36,475 bases of DNA from positions 1 to 36,475 of the forward strand of contig JAITUR010000076.1 of assembly GCA_031286205.1 (NCBI GenBank), in the 5' to 3' direction. The notes beneath the pieces were generated by a model, which made no database searches, was not told the origin of the DNA, and worked only from the letters and a program-made list of their open reading frames with translations. Below, in pieces: positions 24,570-33,227 of this stretch. Numbering within the stretch: position 1 is the stretch's first letter; each line of letters opens with the position of its first letter. The stretch comes from Treponema sp. Its GTDB lineage: Bacteria; Spirochaetota; Spirochaetia; Treponematales; Breznakiellaceae. Position numbers and translations under genes: made by a program.

Positions 24570-24783
24570 TTGAAAACTGCCTTAAAATTGTTTCGTTCTG
24601 ACGGTTAATTTCTGTTTTTATATTTTCCAAAAGGCGAGATCCATGATGGACGAATACCGTCATTGCGGTTAATGCGGATGCAAAACAAACGATAACCATA
24701 AACATTGTCAATAATTCACGAAGGAGAATAAAACCATCTGAAGAATTATTTTGTTTATTCACCCCATGAAGTAATATCCTCAT
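24556..24783 (-). CDS. Small minor pseudopilin
   Basis: A 75-residue pseudopilin from ATG 24783, or 68 residues from GTG 24762. The helix start is SSDG then FILLRELLTMFMVIVCFA, with cleavage expected after Gly. Arg occupies +5 and Glu is at +6, so the glutamate is shifted by one. ATG 24783 has GAGGG five bases upstream but gives a long 18-residue leader; GTG 24762 gives a more typical 11-residue leader with a weak ribosome site. The globular part is only about 40 residues, unusually small. It overlaps the gspG end. Confidence 0.65.
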   Translation of the reverse strand: MRILLHGVNKQNNSSDGFILLRELLTMFMVIVCFASALTAMTVFVHHGSRLLENIKTEINRQNETILRQFSNEKY

Positions 24784-25195
24784 TTTTACCCTCTCCTCCT
24801 TCTCTGCCATCAGCGCCAAAAGATCGAATACTAAAAGGTAAACCGTCAGGACCCGGTGTTTTATACTCATAAGGATTACCCCAGGGATCATTTGGAGTTT
24901 TTTTGTAAATGTAAGGCCCAGACCAGCCGGAACTGACAGGTTCTATTGTAGGTATTTTCCAAAGAGCTTCCAATCCCTGTTCTTCTGTCGGGTAACGCCC
25001 ACAATCAATATAGTAGGCTTCCAATGCAACAGATAATGAATCTATCTGGCTGCGTGCCGCCGCTTTTCTGGCTCTGTCTAAATACTGTATTCCAGTAAAC
25101 CCCGCTATCGAGGTAAGAATTAAGACAATTGCAATAACAATTAATGTTTCCATAATTGTCAAGCCGTCATCGGCAAGATACTGTTTTCTTTTCAT
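24755..25195 (-). CDS. gspG: Major pseudopilin GspG
   Basis: A 146-residue major pseudopilin. The leader MKRKQYLADDG is followed by LTIMETLIVIAIVLILTSIA with Glu at +5, then the typical helix. The C-terminal half carries the GspG signature: TEEQGLEAL, SGWSGPYI, DPWGNPYEYKTPGPDG and FSIRSFGADGREGGEG, where the acidic loop binds calcium in known GspG. These features separate it from type IV pilins. The start is ATG 25195, overlapping the gspF stop as ATGA. Longer in-frame upstream readings run into gspF and are rejected. Confidence 0.95.
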   Translation of the reverse strand: MKRKQYLADDGLTIMETLIVIAIVLILTSIAGFTGIQYLDRARKAAARSQIDSLSVALEAYYIDCGRYPTEEQGLEALWKIPTIEPVSSGWSGPYIYKKTPNDPWGNPYEYKTPGPDGLPFSIRSFGADGREGGEGKNEDITSWGE

Positions 25196-26394
25196 ACTAA
25201 CCTTCCATATAAAGAAAATAATGGTAATGCAAATTGCACTATCATAAGTAATACTAGTATACCTACAATTAATATTATACATGGTTCCAGCAGGTTCATA
25301 AGCCTTTCTGACATTCGTTCTACATCTGACTGGAAATATTCTCGTATTTGCGAAAAAACCGGCTCTACTGCGCCCGTACGCTCCCCCACTGCAATCCATG
25401 TTGATATATAGGGGGGAAATTCCTTAAAAAGACTGAAGGCATCTGAAAGCTGTTCCCCCTTTAGCAATATAGTATGCACCTCTGATATAGCTCTTGCATA
25501 CGCGCGGTTTCGTACCACAGAGGATGTCTCCTTTAATGCAGTATGCACATTTATACCCGCCCCTGTCAACATTTCCATAGCAAAAGAAAAGTCCATAGTC
25601 TGTATTGATTTTATATAACCGCTGAAAAAGGGTATTCTAATTAAAAGGTAATCAGTTAAATATGCGAATTTAGCGGAAAATTTTCGGAAAAAAACCGCTC
25701 CAACGGCAGAAGCAGCAATAAATAGAAAAACAGAAAATGTAACCCATACAGAACGATAAACACGAGCCATTTCCATTACAGTTTCCTGATCTGAACCCGC
25801 TACAAAAGCCTCAAAAATTTCAGCCATTCTTGGAAGTATAAATGTTATTATTCCTATACTACCGCCAAGAGCCACACACAAGATAATTACCGGATACCAT
25901 AAAACATTGCCTACTTTACCGCGAATTTTTTTTTCGTTTCGCAAGTACATGCTTAACCGTTGGAAAACAGCTGCAACTGAACCTGTCTGCTCGCCAAGTT
26001 TTACCAATGACTGATATAAAGGCGAAAAAGACGGCGCATGCATTTTAAGAGCTTCATGCAGGGGCAAACCATTTTGCAAAGCCCGTAAGATACTTTTGCT
26101 TAACCATTCTGTTTTAGAATTAGCGGTTACTGTGCAGCACATAGAAATGGCATCTTGAATAGTAAGACCGGATTTTAGCAAAGATGTCATAATTTCTGTA
26201 AATTCCAATACAATATTACGGTTATAGTTCTTTTTTGATCTAAGTATTGCAGCTTCGTTGATATGAGAATATTTAATAAGTATATGTTCTGTATTATTAA
26301 AAGAAGAAATAAGCTCCTGCTCGCTGGATGCTTCTTTAATAATGCTGGATTTTTTCCCGGAAGTTGTTACTATAGAACATCGATAATAAGGCAT
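25192..26394 (-). CDS. gspF: T2SS inner-membrane platform protein GspF
   Basis: A 400-residue GspF, the usual length. Two repeated cytoplasmic helical domains are seen: the first around 60-165 (EFTEIMTSLLKSGLTIQDAI and LVKLGEQTGSVAAVF), the second around 265-360 (DFSFAMEMLTGAGINVHTAL and IAVGERTGAVEPVF). Transmembrane helices lie at about 167-187, 217-236 and 371-391. It overlaps the gspE stop by one base (TAATG). It converts ATPase motion into pseudopilus growth. Confidence 0.95.
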   Translation of the reverse strand: MPYYRCSIVTTSGKKSSIIKEASSEQELISSFNNTEHILIKYSHINEAAILRSKKNYNRNIVLEFTEIMTSLLKSGLTIQDAISMCCTVTANSKTEWLSKSILRALQNGLPLHEALKMHAPSFSPLYQSLVKLGEQTGSVAAVFQRLSMYLRNEKKIRGKVGNVLWYPVIILCVALGGSIGIITFILPRMAEIFEAFVAGSDQETVMEMARVYRSVWVTFSVFLFIAASAVGAVFFRKFSAKFAYLTDYLLIRIPFFSGYIKSIQTMDFSFAMEMLTGAGINVHTALKETSSVVRNRAYARAISEVHTILLKGEQLSDAFSLFKEFPPYISTWIAVGERTGAVEPVFSQIREYFQSDVERMSERLMNLLEPCIILIVGILVLLMIVQFALPLFSLYGRLV

Positions 26395-27866
26395 TAGAAA
26401 ATTACCTCCCTCTCTACTTCCTGTATAGTTGTAATACCATCAGCTACCTTTTGCAAAGCATTTTTTGCAAGACTACCCATTCCATGTAAAAGCGCGTATT
26501 TTGATATTTCGTTAATTGGCTTTTGCATAGCTATCATTTCTTCAATTGCTTTATCGACCATAAATACTTCGCTTATTATTGTACGGCCTTTATAGCCAGT
26601 ATCTTCACAATCCAGGCAGCCGGAACTTTCGTACATGGAATTGCCTTCCACCTTATACTTTGTGAATAGCGATTTAATTTTCTTGTTTATTGTAACATTT
26701 TTTCTGCAAGACTGACAGACTTTCCTTACAAGTCTTTGTGCAACAGAACAGCGTAAAACGGCGGCAATTAAAAATGGTTCTAACCCCATATTTTCCAATC
26801 TGGTAATAACGGAAACACTGTCGTTTGTATGCAGGGTAGATAATATTAAATGGCCTGTTAAAGATGAACGCAAAGCAAGTTCTGCTGTTGCAGTATCACG
26901 AATTTCACCTACCATAATTACATTTGGGTCCTGTCTTAAAACCCTGCGAAGCATACTATCAAATGAAAGGTCTATTTCATCATTAATTTGAACCTGATTA
27001 ACGCCGGGTATTAATTGTTCAACCGGGTCTTCTATTGTTATTATTTTTAAATCCGGTATTGGAAGGTTTGCAATAAGAGCGTGCAAAGTAGTAGTTTTAC
27101 CGCTTCCTGTAGGACCAGTTAATAAAATAAGACCAAAAGGATTTTTAACCGCAGCTTTAATAGCATTAAGTTCTTTTGGATAAAATCCCAGTTCATCCAA
27201 AGACAATAGTTTTGCCGAAGTATTAAATATTCTTAAAACAATGGACTCGCCGTCTGCAACAGGAATAATGGAAACACGCAGATCAACAGTTATATTTTCC
27301 AGTGTTACAGACATTCTGCCATCCTGGGGAAGTCTTTGTTCCAATGGATTTAAATTGGCCATAATTTTTATACGGTTAGAAACAGTGTAAAATACCGATT
27401 TATCGATTTTTTTTATAGTCCGCATTACACCATCTATACGATAGCGTATTTGTACAGATTCTGCCTGAGCTTCTATATGAATATCTGATGCTTCCAGCCT
27501 GATTGCTTCTATACAAATTGCATTAATAATATTTACAACAGGAGCTCCGGAAGTAATGGAATCCAATGCTATAGAACGATCGTTCTCTTTTGCTCTTTTT
27601 GATGCTACCGGTTCTATATCTGTAGTTTCGCCTATAAAAGTTGCCAGCTCAGCCTTGGTTATGCCAAAAAAGACGGTTTTTTTAGGCATATGAAAACTTT
27701 CCAGATCGTGGCGGAGCTGGGTATCAGAACCATCTACAATAGCAATATGAACTTCTTCTTGTGTTTCGTTTAATTTTACTGCTCCGCGATAACTTATAAA
27801 ATCCCTGTTATATTGTTCGCCATGTTCGGAATTAAACTGGAAATTTTTTAAGCTTACCCTTTTCAT
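26394..27866 (-). CDS. gspE: T2SS assembly ATPase GspE
   Basis: A 490-residue hexameric secretion ATPase. Walker A is GPTGSGKTT (251-259), the Asp box lies near IITIEDPVEQL (275-285), Walker B is IMVGEIRD (317-324), and the His box is GHLILSTLHTNDS (338-350). The zinc-binding C-terminal module has the paired cysteines C384/C387 and C417/C420, typical of GspE and PilB. The N-terminal domain is short (about 100 residues), so the part that contacts GspL is reduced. The start ATG 27866 overlaps the gspD stop. No retraction ATPase (PilT) is nearby, in line with a secretion system rather than a twitching pilus. Confidence 0.95.
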   Translation of the reverse strand: MKRVSLKNFQFNSEHGEQYNRDFISYRGAVKLNETQEEVHIAIVDGSDTQLRHDLESFHMPKKTVFFGITKAELATFIGETTDIEPVASKRAKENDRSIALDSITSGAPVVNIINAICIEAIRLEASDIHIEAQAESVQIRYRIDGVMRTIKKIDKSVFYTVSNRIKIMANLNPLEQRLPQDGRMSVTLENITVDLRVSIIPVADGESIVLRIFNTSAKLLSLDELGFYPKELNAIKAAVKNPFGLILLTGPTGSGKTTTLHALIANLPIPDLKIITIEDPVEQLIPGVNQVQINDEIDLSFDSMLRRVLRQDPNVIMVGEIRDTATAELALRSSLTGHLILSTLHTNDSVSVITRLENMGLEPFLIAAVLRCSVAQRLVRKVCQSCRKNVTINKKIKSLFTKYKVEGNSMYESSGCLDCEDTGYKGRTIISEVFMVDKAIEEMIAMQKPINEISKYALLHGMGSLAKNALQKVADGITTIQEVEREVIF

Positions 27867-30046
27867 TAGACCCCGTTTCTAAGTACATATCTATTAAAGT
27901 ATTCTTCGTTTCTTTTTTCATAATTAATTGATTGTACCTGTCCATAATGTACGTGCGGAATTATATAAATTATCATCTCTGTGGTATTTTCCTGAATTAC
28001 CAAATCCTGAAAAAGCCTTCCAAGCAGAGGAATGTCTCCTAATATCGGTAACTTTCTTATACTTTCTACTTTGTCCACCTGCAACAATCCGCCTAAAATA
28101 ATAGGTGTACCTGATCTTGTGCGAATTTGTGCATTAACCACTCTTTCTGATGTAGGGGGTGGATTTGTAGTTGCACTAGCATTGGTGCCGCTTTCATCCT
28201 GTTTTGAAACTGCGGCATTTACATTCATAGTTATCATTCCATCGCCAGAAACCCAGCCATTAATATTCAGCAACAAACCGGAATTAATTTCGCGGGTAAC
28301 ACCGGTATAAAACGGTTTTCCGGTTTCCGGATCTATTGTTGTGTCACGATAACGAAATGTTGTTGTATTTTCAAATTTTATATCTTGTCCGGATATGCCG
28401 TTTAAAGTTGTATCTGCCAGTACTTTTGCTTTATCTTCTCCTATTTGTAAATTAAGATTTAAAGCAAATTGATACCCAAACTCTGTAATTATGTCAAAAT
28501 TAATATTCATTAAGTTGGAAAAAGATCCCGAAAACATCATTGGAGAACCATTAGCAGGGGCGGTATGTCCACTTGAAACATTTAATCCACTTGCCCAGGT
28601 AACATTGTCGCTTCTCTGGTACTGCATAACCAATATTTGATAGCGTATTTGCGGTTTTGGCTGATCTATCAATTGCAGATGTTCTTTAAATTGCTGTACT
28701 TTTTCTTCTGTTCCCCGGAAAAAAACTAAAGTTGGATCAGCCGAAACAACAATTTCTTCTTTTGTTACAGATGGCGGTAAAAACTGCAATAATTCTTCAC
28801 TTTTTATATAACGCAAATGAACCGGTATTCCGGCGTTTCTTCTGTCAACTATTTGTAAAAAACTTTTATATTGTTCATCCTGCACATCTGTTACATACGA
28901 AATAAAAGCATTGGAATTAGGTATAATCTGGGGGTTTAGCCTTGATAGTTCCTGCGGCAATAAAGTTATAAAATCTTTTACCGGCATATAATGAACTTCG
29001 AACCTTTTAAACATTCTGTCTTCTCCCGGCACATCAATAACAGCAAGAAATTCCGCTATGGGCATTATTTCTTCTGTGCTGCCTGTAAGATACACAGAAT
29101 TAGAAACTTTGTCTGTCTTCATAAAATTAGAAGCAGAATACTCATTAGGTAAAAGTGCTGCTGCGCTTTCTACAGAGATATACTGAAGTTGAATAACTAT
29201 TATATCTTTAAGTTTCTTAAGTATGTCTCTGCGTTGAACTTCGAAAATATAATAAATTGATTCGCTGACTACAAAATCGCAATTTGCTTGCTCCAATACC
29301 AGACGCAGCAATTGTTCGAATGTTTTATCCTGAAAATAAAGGTTATCTATAGATGTATCATTTCGTTGAAGCATTGCATATTCTTTATTTCCCGTTCTGA
29401 ACAACAAAGATATTATTGATGAAAAAGAAGCGCGCTGTATATTCATTGAAAATAAATCGCCTCTTGTAGTAATTGAGTTGCTTCCCAGCCGTCCTGCGGT
29501 TGCTTGACCTTGATCCGGCGTTCTTCTGATATAAAAAGCGTTATTTTCCGTTATTATTGTATACTCCGGATACCTTCTTATTATAATTTCCAGAATATCA
29601 ATTAAACTTGCTTTTTCGCTGTTTAAGCTTATAGTGGCACGCGGAAGCTGGTCATAAATTATTGTCCTGCCAACATTACGAGATAAAGCTCTTACAAGCA
29701 TTTCTATGTCAACATTTTCTGTATTTATATTTATTAATTCATCTTCCGCACTGATCTTTATTCTGGAAACAAAATAAGCGTTATTCCTTTTTTCTACAAA
29801 AAGATTACAGGCATCTGTAAAGCGTAATAAGGCTTCTTCAAATTCAGAATCGCTAAAATGAAAGGTTGCAGTACCCATGACAGTTTCATCAACAATTATA
29901 GATTGTCTGCCTGCGTCCGCCAGCACCATAAGTATGTCAGCTATGTTCTGGTTACGGAACTGCATAGCTCTTATTGCTTGTCCATATACATTAGAAAGAC
30001 CTAAAAAGAAAAAACACATAAATAAGACAATAAAAAATTTCTTCAT
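27866..30046 (-). CDS. gspD: T2SS outer-membrane secretin GspD
   Basis: A 726-residue secretin with a signal peptide (MKKFFIVLFMCFFFLGLSNV, ending in YGQ). An N0/STN domain covers about 25-100 (MQFRNQNIADILMVLADAG), followed by N1 to N3-type domains to about 475 (for example VIQLQYISVESAAALLP and FKRFEVHYMPVKDFITLLP). The secretin core covers about 480-710, with RKLPILGDIPLLGRLF and MIIYIIPHV near the end. The start at ATG 30046 is preferred over an in-frame 25-codon extension because the signal peptide begins there and the ATG overlaps the peptidase stop (TAATG). Confidence 0.95.
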   Translation of the reverse strand: MKKFFIVLFMCFFFLGLSNVYGQAIRAMQFRNQNIADILMVLADAGRQSIIVDETVMGTATFHFSDSEFEEALLRFTDACNLFVEKRNNAYFVSRIKISAEDELININTENVDIEMLVRALSRNVGRTIIYDQLPRATISLNSEKASLIDILEIIIRRYPEYTIITENNAFYIRRTPDQGQATAGRLGSNSITTRGDLFSMNIQRASFSSIISLLFRTGNKEYAMLQRNDTSIDNLYFQDKTFEQLLRLVLEQANCDFVVSESIYYIFEVQRRDILKKLKDIIVIQLQYISVESAAALLPNEYSASNFMKTDKVSNSVYLTGSTEEIMPIAEFLAVIDVPGEDRMFKRFEVHYMPVKDFITLLPQELSRLNPQIIPNSNAFISYVTDVQDEQYKSFLQIVDRRNAGIPVHLRYIKSEELLQFLPPSVTKEEIVVSADPTLVFFRGTEEKVQQFKEHLQLIDQPKPQIRYQILVMQYQRSDNVTWASGLNVSSGHTAPANGSPMMFSGSFSNLMNINFDIITEFGYQFALNLNLQIGEDKAKVLADTTLNGISGQDIKFENTTTFRYRDTTIDPETGKPFYTGVTREINSGLLLNINGWVSGDGMITMNVNAAVSKQDESGTNASATTNPPPTSERVVNAQIRTRSGTPIILGGLLQVDKVESIRKLPILGDIPLLGRLFQDLVIQENTTEMIIYIIPHVHYGQVQSINYEKRNEEYFNRYVLRNGV

Positions 30047-30462
30047 TATATAATCCCCAAAGAAAGGATTGCTCCCGCGCTTAAAAATGGACCAAATGGA
30101 ATTTTTGTGGTTTTTGGCCAACGGTAAACAATTATTCCTATTGCATAAATTATTATCCCCAATAAAGCCGTGAAAATAAATGCAGAAAAAATCCTTTCAA
30201 GCCCAAGTACATAGCCAAGAACAGCGGCATATTTGACATCCCCAAAACCAATACCATTGGTAAAATACCAGACGGCACCAAAGAAAATAAATGCCATAAA
30301 AGCAGTAAAAACACGCTCAGAAACCGGCAAAATGGCACGACTAGAGTCCGAAATAAACATTACCGGCACAAAAAAAGCCAATAAAATATCCGGAATCCGG
30401 TATGTTTTGAGGTCAATTAGCGCAATTCCAATACATAAGCAAATAACTGCAAAATTAAACAT
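30046..30462 (-). CDS. Prepilin peptidase, catalytic half only
   Basis: A 138-residue membrane protein of the A24 aspartic peptidase family that cleaves pseudopilin leaders. Catalytic D17 lies in ALIDLKTYRIPD and D75 in the GFGDVK motif. The N-terminal methyltransferase domain with its Cys-x-x-Cys pairs, present in full-length PilD/GspO (about 270 residues), is missing, so N-methylation may not occur. Several hydrophobic helices cover nearly the whole chain. It is the first gene of the secretion operon. ATG 30462 has no Shine-Dalgarno and lies nine bases after a TATAAT hexamer. It would process the four pseudopilins downstream. Confidence 0.9.
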   Translation of the reverse strand: MFNFAVICLCIGIALIDLKTYRIPDILLAFFVPVMFISDSSRAILPVSERVFTAFMAFIFFGAVWYFTNGIGFGDVKYAAVLGYVLGLERIFSAFIFTALLGIIIYAIGIIVYRWPKTTKIPFGPFLSAGAILSLGII

Positions 30463-30471
30463 CTTACTTAA

Positions 30472-30500
30472 ATTATAATTATTTAGGTTCAGATATGCAA
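30472..30500 (-). promoter_or_regulatory. Promoter of the T2SS operon
   Basis: TTGCAT (30495-30500 on the minus strand), a 17-base gap and TATAAT (30472-30477), then nine bases to ATG 30462. The -10 is consensus and the -35 is weak. The predicted leader is about three bases long. Confidence 0.5.
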
Positions 30501-30725
30501 ATTTTAAACCGGTTTTTAAAGAAGTTTTTATTGATATTTTTAAGTATTTTTGTATTATATAATTATATTATTCAAAATGCAGTTTTTTTTCCTTGTCATT
30601 TGCCCTGTTATTTTATAATATTTTCTTTAGTTATTATTAAAATTATTATTGATAATATTTTACTTTGATGATATATTTAATAATGACGAGTAATTAACAA
30701 ACCACATATATTTAAGGAGTGGAAA
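30501..30725. other. AT-rich divergent intergenic region
   Basis: A very AT-rich stretch with long T runs between the T2SS operon and the divergent lipoprotein. CTTGTCA at 30594 followed by CCCTG and TATAAT loosely resembles the promoter-like repeats but has only a 15-base gap. AAGGAGTGG just before 30726 is the lipoprotein ribosome binding site. I see no gene or stable RNA structure. Confidence 0.4.
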
Positions 30726-31403
30726 ATGAAAACATATTATAATCTTTATGCCATTGCTATGGTATTAGTCCTTACCTTTACCTCATGTCCCAGCAATTAT
30801 ACACCGGATGAGCAATCCGGTGAAATTCCCACGGCTGAACGGGTGGATGATATTTTTGTAATTAACACCAACGAATTTGGACAGGAATATTATATTTTCC
30901 GTACAAACGATGAAAAGTACTGGAAACCGGAAGGAATGACGATCTGGACAGTATTTGAGCAGGTAGACGAGCCTTTTACCAGCCGGACAGTTACAATGGC
31001 AAAACCCGTAGGTTATTCATCTGAGGGAGGGGGTTACGGCATAGTTTTCTGTCATGGCGAGTACGAGATAGACGGTAAAATAGAACCTGTAATGCTTGTT
31101 GTAATGATAAACAATAATGAACAATACATAGTCGGCAAAACTATAGGCGGTGTTTTTCATGACTACGGCTGGTGGAAGAAAACAACACATCTAAAACAAG
31201 GAGCAGGAACTAAAAATAAAGTTACAGTCAATAGAGAATCTGATGGGGAATTCCACATTATAATAAATGATAATTTTGTAGATAGTTTTCGTGATAATGA
31301 ATTTCCGCAGCTAAGCGGCGGTAAAAACGGCTATATTGTTGTAATAACTCCTTTTGACTCTTTTCCCTCACCCGGGATAGATGTTTACTTCGAGGAAGAG
31401 TAA
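30726..31403 (+). CDS. Lipoprotein with probable jelly-roll (ConA-like) domain
   Basis: A 225-residue lipoprotein with signal peptide and lipobox LTFTSC (Cys about residue 21), then a polar linker. The remaining 180 residues are beta-rich: GGYGIVFCHGE, MLVVMINNNEQYIVGK, a W-x-x-x-T-x-H-L stretch, then GAGTKNKVTVNRESDGEFHI and IINDNFVDSF. This order resembles ConA-like lectin or DUF1080-type sandwiches that bind or cleave glycans: a GYGI strand, a strand with polar residues, a 'G..N.l.v' strand, and an 'i.NG..v' strand. No catalytic residues can be named. The start is ATG 30726 with AAGGAG upstream. It is divergent from the secretion operon. It may be cargo or a surface partner of that system, which is inference from position. 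Confidence 0.65.
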   Translation: MKTYYNLYAIAMVLVLTFTSCPSNYTPDEQSGEIPTAERVDDIFVINTNEFGQEYYIFRTNDEKYWKPEGMTIWTVFEQVDEPFTSRTVTMAKPVGYSSEGGGYGIVFCHGEYEIDGKIEPVMLVVMINNNEQYIVGKTIGGVFHDYGWWKKTTHLKQGAGTKNKVTVNRESDGEFHIIINDNFVDSFRDNEFPQLSGGKNGYIVVITPFDSFPSPGIDVYFEEE

Positions 31404-31419
31404 AAAGATACAACCCCGC

Positions 31420-31435
31420 ATATCCGACAGGATAT
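31420..31435. terminator. Small hairpin between convergent genes
   Basis: ATATCC and GGATAT pair around a four-base loop, 16 bases after the lipoprotein stop and 26 bases before the ptsI stop. No T run follows, so this is only a weak terminator candidate. Confidence 0.25.
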
Positions 31436-31461
31436 TGGCTTTAGCAATCATAACCGCTCAC

Positions 31462-33186
31462 TTAGGCATCATGCATCCGGCTCTTACTATACCCTAACAA
31501 CACAGCTTTAACCTCGTCGGCTGTTATACATGCCAACACGCGTTCTGCCAATGATTCACAGTCTTTTACGATACAGCCTGCTATAACTCGCTTAACGGCA
31601 GGTATGGCGGAAGCGTTCATGCTTAGTTTGTGAAGCCCAAGACCAATCAATAGGGGGATTGCCATAAGATCGGAGCCAAACTCGCCGCAGACGGAAATTG
31701 GTTTTCCCTCGCTGTTAAAGGCAGTTATTACCTCTTTTATTAATTTAATATGAGCAGGATGGTAAGGATCGTAATAATCTTCTACTTCGCTGTTCATTCT
31801 GTCTGCCGCGCACAGGTACTGGCATAGATCATTAGTTCCAATACTGGCAAAATCAACTTCTTTGGCAGCTAAGTCCGCCATTATTGCAATAGAAGGAATT
31901 TCTATCATTATGCCGATTTTAATCTTCCCAAAAGGTTTGCCTTCTTTTTTTAATTCAGCGGCGGCAGAAGAAATAAACTCCTTGGCTTTGCGAATATCAT
32001 TAATAGAAGCTACCATTGGAAGCATCAGCCAAAGGTTTCCCTGAACAGCGGCGCGTAAGAGCGCTCTAATTTGAGTCGTAAAAATACCGGGATTACTAAA
32101 ACACAGTCTTAAAGCACGGTTTCCTAAAAAAGGGTTATCTTCGCGCGGCATTGTCATACAGGGGACATTTTTATCGCCGCCTATATCCATAGTACGAATA
32201 ATTACAGGCCTATCCCCAAAACATTCCAGAACTTTACTGTAATGTATAAATTGCTCGTCTTCGGACGGCAGGATATCCTTTTCCATATAAAGAAACTCGG
32301 TTCTAAAAACACCCACAGAATCCGCGTATTGCGCGGCAGCCAAATCTTCGTCTGTATTGGAAATATTTAACCCTATATCAATTTTTACGGCACATGCGGT
32401 ATAACATTCTTTATCCAAATAAGTTTCTATATCTTTTTTATCCTGTAAAAAAGCATCGGCCTTTTTTTTGTACTCCTCTACAGAAGAAGAATCCGGATCA
32501 AGAATAACGATCCCTTCGTTAGCATCGACTACAGCCAACTGCCCATGTTTGGCTTTTTCCAAAAAACCGGGAATTCCCAAAATAATGGGTATCCCATAAC
32601 CTTTTGCGATAATGGCGGCATGGGATGTAAGCCCGCCTGTTTCGGTAAGAATTGCAAGCACCTTGTCTTTTTCCATGTTTACAGCATCGGAAGGCAAAAG
32701 CTCTTTTGCGGCAATAATTACAGGTTCTTTTAAATTACCCAGCCCGGAATTTTTACTTCCATACCACAACCGCAATAAAAGAGTTCTTACATCTTCAAAG
32801 TCGCTGGCTCTTTCCGAAATTAGCGGATCCGGCGTTTTCTTTAAAACAGACAAAACTGTTTCGTAAACCTGGCAAATTGCCCAATCGCCCGACCAATGTT
32901 CGTTTTTTATTTTTGCGGGGATTTCCTCGTTAATAATTACATCTTCTACAATTTCTTTGTGGGCAATAAAAATTACGGCTTTTTTTGGATCTTTTTTGCC
33001 GGCAGATAATTGCAATTTTTCCAGTTCTTTTAGCGCTTCTTTTTTTACGGAAAGATACTGATTCAGGTGGGAATCGACTTCCCCTGCCGGGATAATGGTT
33101 TCTTTGGGTTGTTTAATATAATTACTGTGTATAAAAATACTGCCCACCGCAACACCGGGGGCAGCAGATTTTCCTTGCAATTTCAT
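31462..33186 (-). CDS. ptsI: PTS enzyme I (PEP-protein phosphotransferase)
   Basis: A 574-residue enzyme I, the usual length. It takes phosphate from PEP to HPr. The active histidine H189 lies in GGLTSHAAIIAKGYGIP. The PEP-binding barrel shows VFRTEFLYM, RTMDIGGDK and NPFLGNRALRL. The C-terminal active-site cysteine region is SVCGEFGSD. No HPr or sugar-specific EII gene is next to it, so it may serve a regulatory phosphorelay, as known in other treponemes. It follows flaA after 49 bases that contain a long hairpin. ATG 33186 lacks a clear Shine-Dalgarno. Confidence 0.95.
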   Translation of the reverse strand: MKLQGKSAAPGVAVGSIFIHSNYIKQPKETIIPAGEVDSHLNQYLSVKKEALKELEKLQLSAGKKDPKKAVIFIAHKEIVEDVIINEEIPAKIKNEHWSGDWAICQVYETVLSVLKKTPDPLISERASDFEDVRTLLLRLWYGSKNSGLGNLKEPVIIAAKELLPSDAVNMEKDKVLAILTETGGLTSHAAIIAKGYGIPIILGIPGFLEKAKHGQLAVVDANEGIVILDPDSSSVEEYKKKADAFLQDKKDIETYLDKECYTACAVKIDIGLNISNTDEDLAAAQYADSVGVFRTEFLYMEKDILPSEDEQFIHYSKVLECFGDRPVIIRTMDIGGDKNVPCMTMPREDNPFLGNRALRLCFSNPGIFTTQIRALLRAAVQGNLWLMLPMVASINDIRKAKEFISSAAAELKKEGKPFGKIKIGIMIEIPSIAIMADLAAKEVDFASIGTNDLCQYLCAADRMNSEVEDYYDPYHPAHIKLIKEVITAFNSEGKPISVCGEFGSDLMAIPLLIGLGLHKLSMNASAIPAVKRVIAGCIVKDCESLAERVLACITADEVKAVLLGYSKSRMHDA

Positions 33187-33195
33187 TCGATTACT

Positions 33196-33226
33196 TATGT
33201 AAACGCCATTAAATGGCGTTTACATA
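33196..33226. repeat. Perfect 15-base inverted repeat between flaA and ptsI
   Basis: Two 15-base arms (TATGTAAACGCCATT and its complement) flank a single central base. It lies ten bases after the ptsI start on the coordinate axis, that is just upstream of ptsI and downstream of flaA. Without a T run it is not a standard terminator. It may stabilise the flaA message end or control ptsI translation. Confidence 0.7.
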
Positions 33227-33227
33227 T

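Noticed and set aside
20941-30462. The operon as a type IV pilus system
   Set aside because: GspG carries the T2SS-specific C-terminal signature, a large GspK-like protein is present, and there is no PilT, PilM or major pilin.
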